Source of the DNA: Actinomycetes bacterium
Lineage (GTDB): Bacteria; Actinomycetota; CADDZG01; JAHWKV01
Direction of reading: 5' to 3'
DNA length: 28,949 nt
NCBI GenBank assembly: GCA_029263035.1
Contig: JAJCYF010000184.1
Location: forward strand, 1-28,949
In this document: in pieces, positions 25,649-28,949 of the stretch
Position numbering within the stretch: the first letter of the stretch is position 1
How the letters are laid out: every line of letters begins with the position of its first letter
Position numbers and translations under genes: made by a program
The notes under the pieces: generated by a model
The model's input: the letters and a program-made list of their open reading frames with translations, nothing else
Databases searched by the model: none
What the model was told of the DNA's origin: nothing

Positions 25649-26859
25649 ACCGGCTCCTGGGTGACCGGCAGCCGAACGGTGAACCGGCAGCCGGGCGCCA
25701 GATTGGCCACCTCGATCCGGCCGCGATGGGCTTCCACGATCCCCCGGGCGATCGCCAGGCCCAGGCCGGCCCCCTCGTCGCTTCCCGGGGTACGGGCGGC
25801 CTTGCCCCGGAACGCCAGGTCGAAGACCCGTTCGATGTCGGCCTCGGGGATACCTCCGCAGGAGTCGACGACCGTGACCACGGCGTGGCCGTCTTTCACT
25901 CCCGCCTCCAGGTGCACCGCCCCGCGGGTCGGGGTGTGGCGGATGGCGTTCTCCAGCAGGTTGTGCAGGACCCGGGTCAGCTCGGACACCGAAACCTCAA
26001 CCTCCAGCTGCCCGGGTGCCACACTTCCGTTGAGCTCGACGCCTTTGATTTGAGCCAGGGCGGCCGCCCCGGCGAGGGCGTCCGACACCAGGTCGCCCAG
26101 CGACACCCGCGTGAACTGCAGGTTGAGGGCCCCGGCGTTGATCCGGCTGAGCTCAAACAGGTCGTCTACCAAAGATGCCAGCCGGTCGGTCTCCTGCCTG
26201 AGCGTGCGGTAGTAGTGGCTCACGGTCTCCGGGTCGGTCACGACGCCGTCCTCCAGCGCCTCGGCCATCGCCCGGATACCGGCCAGCGGCGTCCGCAGGT
26301 CGTGCGACACCCAGGCAACCAGCTCCCGCCGTGAGGAGTCCATCGTCCGCTCCCGAATGCGGGTCTCGTCGAGCCGGCTCTGCATCAGCGCCAGCTCCCG
26401 GCCCAGATCGGCCAGCTCCCGGCTGTCCGACTCGGAGCCGAACGTCGGACTTTCTCCGGCGGCGACCTCCCGGGCCGCCGACTGCAGCCGCCGGCTGGCC
26501 TCCCCCACCCGGCGGCCCAGCAGAAGGGCGATGACCAGCCCCACCGTGATCGCGGCGAACATCACCACCGCCAGCGCAGCCAGATCGTGGGCCGAGATGA
26601 ACATCCTTTGCGCCGCCAGCAGGGAGCCGGCGCCAACCGCCCCCAGGGAGGCGAGGGCAACCAGGAACGACTGCGTGCCGATCGACCGCCGCCGGGTCCG
26701 CTTCAGGCCCCAGGCACCCAAGGCGCCCGAGATGAGGGCGCCGGCGAAGGCCATCGCCGCCAGCTGTACCGCGTCGGAGCCGGGAATTCCGGTTAGGCCG
26801 GCCACGACGGCGGTGGCCGCCGTACCGACAACCAGGGCAAGAAGGATCGGGCGGATCAT
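25645..26859 (-). CDS. Sensor histidine kinase, partner of the adjacent OmpR-type regulator
   Basis: This membrane kinase has 404 residues from ATG 26859, which overlaps the regulator stop in ATGA; the frame is open further but reads through the regulator gene. Four hydrophobic segments (about 3-22, 31-51, 63-82, 93-114) with very short loops suggest sensing within or near the membrane rather than by a large external domain. A HAMP-like linker, the phospho-acceptor His186 in VSHDLRTPLAGI, N-box HNLLENAIRHTP, G1 DSCGGIP (the Cys-Gly-Gly variant common in actinobacterial kinases) and G2 GAGLGLAIA follow. It pairs with the regulator immediately upstream. The signal is unknown. Confidence 0.93.
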   Translation of the reverse strand: MIRPILLALVVGTAATAVVAGLTGIPGSDAVQLAAMAFAGALISGALGAWGLKRTRRRSIGTQSFLVALASLGAVGAGSLLAAQRMFISAHDLAALAVVMFAAITVGLVIALLLGRRVGEASRRLQSAAREVAAGESPTFGSESDSRELADLGRELALMQSRLDETRIRERTMDSSRRELVAWVSHDLRTPLAGIRAMAEALEDGVVTDPETVSHYYRTLRQETDRLASLVDDLFELSRINAGALNLQFTRVSLGDLVSDALAGAAALAQIKGVELNGSVAPGQLEVEVSVSELTRVLHNLLENAIRHTPTRGAVHLEAGVKDGHAVVTVVDSCGGIPEADIERVFDLAFRGKAARTPGSDEGAGLGLAIARGIVEAHRGRIEVANLAPGCRFTVRLPVTQEPV

Positions 26860-27551
26860 GCGTCGAACCGGTAGCCGGTGCCCCACACGGTTGCCAGGTG
26901 CCGGGGGGTTACGGGATCGGCCTCCACCTTCTCCCGCAGGCGCCTGACGTGGACGGTCACCGTCGAGGTGTCCCCCACCCGGTAGCCCCACACCCGCTCC
27001 AGAAGAGCCTCCCGGCTGAACGCCCGGCCCTCGTTCTGCATCAGGAAGCTCAGCAGGTCGAACTCCACCACCGTAAGGGCCACCGGCCTGCCCGCCACCG
27101 AAACCTCCCGCGCCTTAAGGTCGACCCGGATGTCCCCGGCAGAGAGCACGTCGGACGGCCGGGGATCGGCGTTCGGGCCCACCCGCTTGAGGATCGACTT
27201 CACCCGCAGCGTCAGCTCACGCGGAGAGAACGGCTTGACCACGTAGTCGTCGGCGCCCACCTCCAGCCCCCGGATGCGGTCCGCCTCCTCCGCCTTTGCG
27301 GTCAGCATGATCACCGGGACCCGGCTGTGGAGGCGCAGCCGGCGGAAGACCTCGTGGCCGTCCATCGACGGCAGCATAAGGTCGAGGATCACCAGGTCCG
27401 GAAGCCGGCTCTCGGCGATTCGGAGTCCCTCCAGGCCGTCGTCCGCAGCCATCACCTCGTAACCCTCCCGGGCGAGATATCTGCCGACCACGTCCGCCAC
27501 CGTCGGGTCGTCCTCCACCACCAGGATCCGGTACGGCGGGGACTCTACCAA
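26856..27551 (-). CDS. OmpR/PhoB-family response regulator
   Basis: This DNA-binding regulator has 231 residues. The receiver domain (about 7-118) has acidic pocket VVEDD, phospho-acceptor Asp57 in LVILDLMLPSMDG, Thr in MLTAK and Lys in DDYVVKPF. The winged helix (about 135-229) ends in HVRRLREKVEADP and VWGTGYRFDA. TTG 27551 is the only workable start close to the receiver; it overlaps the stop of the upstream membrane-protein gene by 7 bases and has only a weak GGTGG-like ribosome site. The much longer open frame to 28121 is a shadow of that gene. The kinase gene overlaps it by 4 bases. Target genes are not evident. Confidence 0.93.
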   Translation of the reverse strand: MVESPPYRILVVEDDPTVADVVGRYLAREGYEVMAADDGLEGLRIAESRLPDLVILDLMLPSMDGHEVFRRLRLHSRVPVIMLTAKAEEADRIRGLEVGADDYVVKPFSPRELTLRVKSILKRVGPNADPRPSDVLSAGDIRVDLKAREVSVAGRPVALTVVEFDLLSFLMQNEGRAFSREALLERVWGYRVGDTSTVTVHVRRLREKVEADPVTPRHLATVWGTGYRFDA

Positions 27552-28885
27552 GGGATCACCACCAGAACCTGCACCGCCAGCGCCCCAAGCGCCCCGGCGC
27601 CCAGCCACCACCGCCGGACGGCGGCGCCCGGGATGAAGGCCGCCGCGGCTACCAGCCAGGGGGTGAACAACAGCCAGATCCTCTCGACCTCGCCTTTGGA
27701 CAGTCCGCTGAGGTCGGCGGCGGCCACCGCCAGGGCGGCGGCCAGGACCAGCCAGCCCAGCGAAGGCCTGGTGCGCAGCGAACTGCGGGCATCGGGGCTC
27801 AACATCCCGGCGAGGGTTGCCGGCCCGGCGGCGACCGCCAGGGCGGCCAGGTTGGCGACTACGAAATAACCGTAGGGCCGGAGCCCGCCCAGGCCGGCGT
27901 AGTACTGCTCGCGGGTGGCCGCCAGGCCGTCGAACCACCAGAACCCCGCCAGGGCGAAACCGGCGGTCACCAACGCTCCCCCGGCCGCCGCCCACAGCAG
28001 CGGCCGAACGCTGCGTCGCAGCACAAGCACCATTACCGGCAGCAGCACCAGACCGGCCGCTCCGTAGGTCAAGAACAGGGCCAGCCCGAGAAGGATCCCG
28101 CCGGCGCCCGCCTGCCACCACCGTTTCCCGGGAGCGGAGACGATCAGTGCCACCCCCCAGGCGGCCACGCCGGCATACAGGGCGTCGGCGGAAGTCGCGA
28201 TCCAGACCGCGTAGGGCGCCAGCACCAGAAAGGGAATCACCGTCCGGGCCCGGTCCTCACCCGCGACGCTCCGGGCCGCCACCGCCACCGCAGGGGCAAT
28301 GGCAGCACCGGCCGCAATGTAGAGTCCGGCGATCACCCCGGGGGCGGCCAGTCCCACTCGGTCCAGCGCGGCGAGCAGCACCACCAGCCCGGGCGGGTGA
28401 CCCTGGACGTGAATAGGGTAGGAGGCGATGCGGTCGGTGAAGTTCGCCAGGAACTCAACGATGCCGCCGACCTGCGGGACCACGGCGGGAGCCTCGAGCG
28501 GGCTGAGTACCGGGCCGGCCAGGGCGCTCCAGCCCCCGGTGAACGCCAGGGCGACCGCCCAAACGGCCGCCCCCAACCAGGACGCCGCGAGCAGGCTGCG
28601 CCAGGACAGGCTGGTGGTCAGCCGCGAGGAGAACCCCACCACCAGAACGGCAACCACGATTGCCGGCAGCACCCTCCAGGTGAGTTGGGGGTCCAGGCGG
28701 CCGAACAGCGGAGGGAACTCCAGGCCCAGGCGCACGCCCCGGGCGGTCATTGCGTTGCCCCACCAATGCGTTCCCGCAAGCAGGACGGCATAGACGGCTG
28801 CCACCACGGCCGCGAGTGCTGCAGGGCGCGCCCGGAGTCCGGCCTCCGCCGGCGATTTCAATCGGTAGGACTGCCCGGTCGCCAC
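27545..28885 (-). CDS. Polytopic membrane protein, GT-C glycosyltransferase-like
   Basis: This 446-residue protein has about 11-13 hydrophobic helices. A conserved polar stretch SYPIHVQGHPPG (about 155-166) lies before a helix, and an aspartate/glutamate-containing loop follows the first helix (WWGNAMTARG ... LEFPPLFGRLDPQ). The QGHPPG pattern and overall topology resemble lipid-linked-sugar GT-C enzymes and related integral membrane proteins of mycobacteria, but no family-defining catalytic motif is certain. GTG 28885 is the start; the ribosome site is weak and the start overlaps a partial upstream frame by 28 bases. It is translationally joined to the response regulator. A role in envelope glycan assembly is inference. 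Confidence 0.7.
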   Translation of the reverse strand: MATGQSYRLKSPAEAGLRARPAALAAVVAAVYAVLLAGTHWWGNAMTARGVRLGLEFPPLFGRLDPQLTWRVLPAIVVAVLVVGFSSRLTTSLSWRSLLAASWLGAAVWAVALAFTGGWSALAGPVLSPLEAPAVVPQVGGIVEFLANFTDRIASYPIHVQGHPPGLVVLLAALDRVGLAAPGVIAGLYIAAGAAIAPAVAVAARSVAGEDRARTVIPFLVLAPYAVWIATSADALYAGVAAWGVALIVSAPGKRWWQAGAGGILLGLALFLTYGAAGLVLLPVMVLVLRRSVRPLLWAAAGGALVTAGFALAGFWWFDGLAATREQYYAGLGGLRPYGYFVVANLAALAVAAGPATLAGMLSPDARSSLRTRPSLGWLVLAAALAVAAADLSGLSKGEVERIWLLFTPWLVAAAAFIPGAAVRRWWLGAGALGALAVQVLVVIPW

Positions 28886-28949
28886 GGCTCGATCGTACGC
28901 TCACCGGCCGCGGCCATCACCTCGAACACCCAGAGTTCACCACTTTGTA
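28858..28949 (-). CDS. Possible C-terminal end of a gene entering from the right edge
   Basis: A minus-strand frame is open from the window edge and ends at TGA 28858-28860. It reads SGELWVFEVMAAAGERTIEP and about eight more residues. It would overlap the GT-C-like gene start by 28 bases, in keeping with the tight overlaps elsewhere in this run. Only 29 codons are visible, so its identity cannot be judged and it could be chance. Confidence 0.35.
   Translation of the reverse strand, partial: QSGELWVFEVMAAAGERTIEPWRPGSPTD

Noticed and set aside
27552..28121. A 190-codon N-terminal extension of the response regulator
   Set aside because: It is out of frame with, and a shadow of, the membrane-protein gene; the receiver domain starts normally after TTG 27551.

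Overview
The window is GC-rich, densely coding bacterial chromosome, with many GTG/TTG starts and 4-base stop/start overlaps. The gene families (GAF-ANTAR regulator, SpoIIE-type phosphatase, STAS antagonist, CgArsR-like ArsR, MtrB/LpqB-like kinase plus GerMN lipoprotein) point to an actinobacterium (Actinomycetota), probably from an uncultured lineage. This is inference from gene content; there is no rRNA or tRNA gene to settle it. I saw no CRISPR array, transposase, integrase or phage gene.

Layout. 1-731: tail of a MmcQ/YjbR-like gene and a conserved gene of unknown function. 750-4067: ABC exporter pair (FtsX-like permease and LolD-like ATPase). 4175-8821: arsenic island. Interlocked divergent promoters at 7158-7215 separate arsR (and an MFS transporter downstream) from aquaporin - arsC - arsM, probably continuing into a small acidic protein and a TauE/SafE exporter. 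8818-9474: membrane-anchored exported protein. 9614-11451: TPP riboswitch and thiC. 11459-14118: STAS - GAF/ANTAR - dps on the minus strand, divergent from a Crp/Fnr regulator. 14172-17031: tldD (frameshifted) and tldE. 17033-18972: terC and RNase Z. 19214-20991: GAF-PP2C phosphatase (frameshifted) and a VOC protein. 20994-22526: purine permease. 22557-28949: minus-strand envelope/signalling run: GT-C-like membrane protein, OmpR-type regulator, histidine kinase, sugar-nucleotide epimerase, second histidine kinase and GerMN lipoprotein.

How it fits together. The arsenic genes form a reduce / leak-out / methylate route (ArsC makes arsenite, an AqpS-like channel lets it out, ArsM methylates it) with no ArsB/Acr3 pump in view. 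The STAS, ANTAR, Dps, Crp and PP2C genes look like a general-stress module. The right end resembles envelope-stress sensing of the MtrAB-LpqB kind.

Three genes carry N-terminal or internal lesions: an in-frame TGA and no standard upstream start in the MFS gene, and one-base deletions in tldD and the phosphatase gene. They may be real or consensus errors, and read-level checking matters before biological interpretation. The most unusual regulatory structure is the arsR-MFS junction: a hairpin pairing with a strong Shine-Dalgarno sequence, a 13-codon leader frame, then a terminator-like hairpin just ahead of the transporter.
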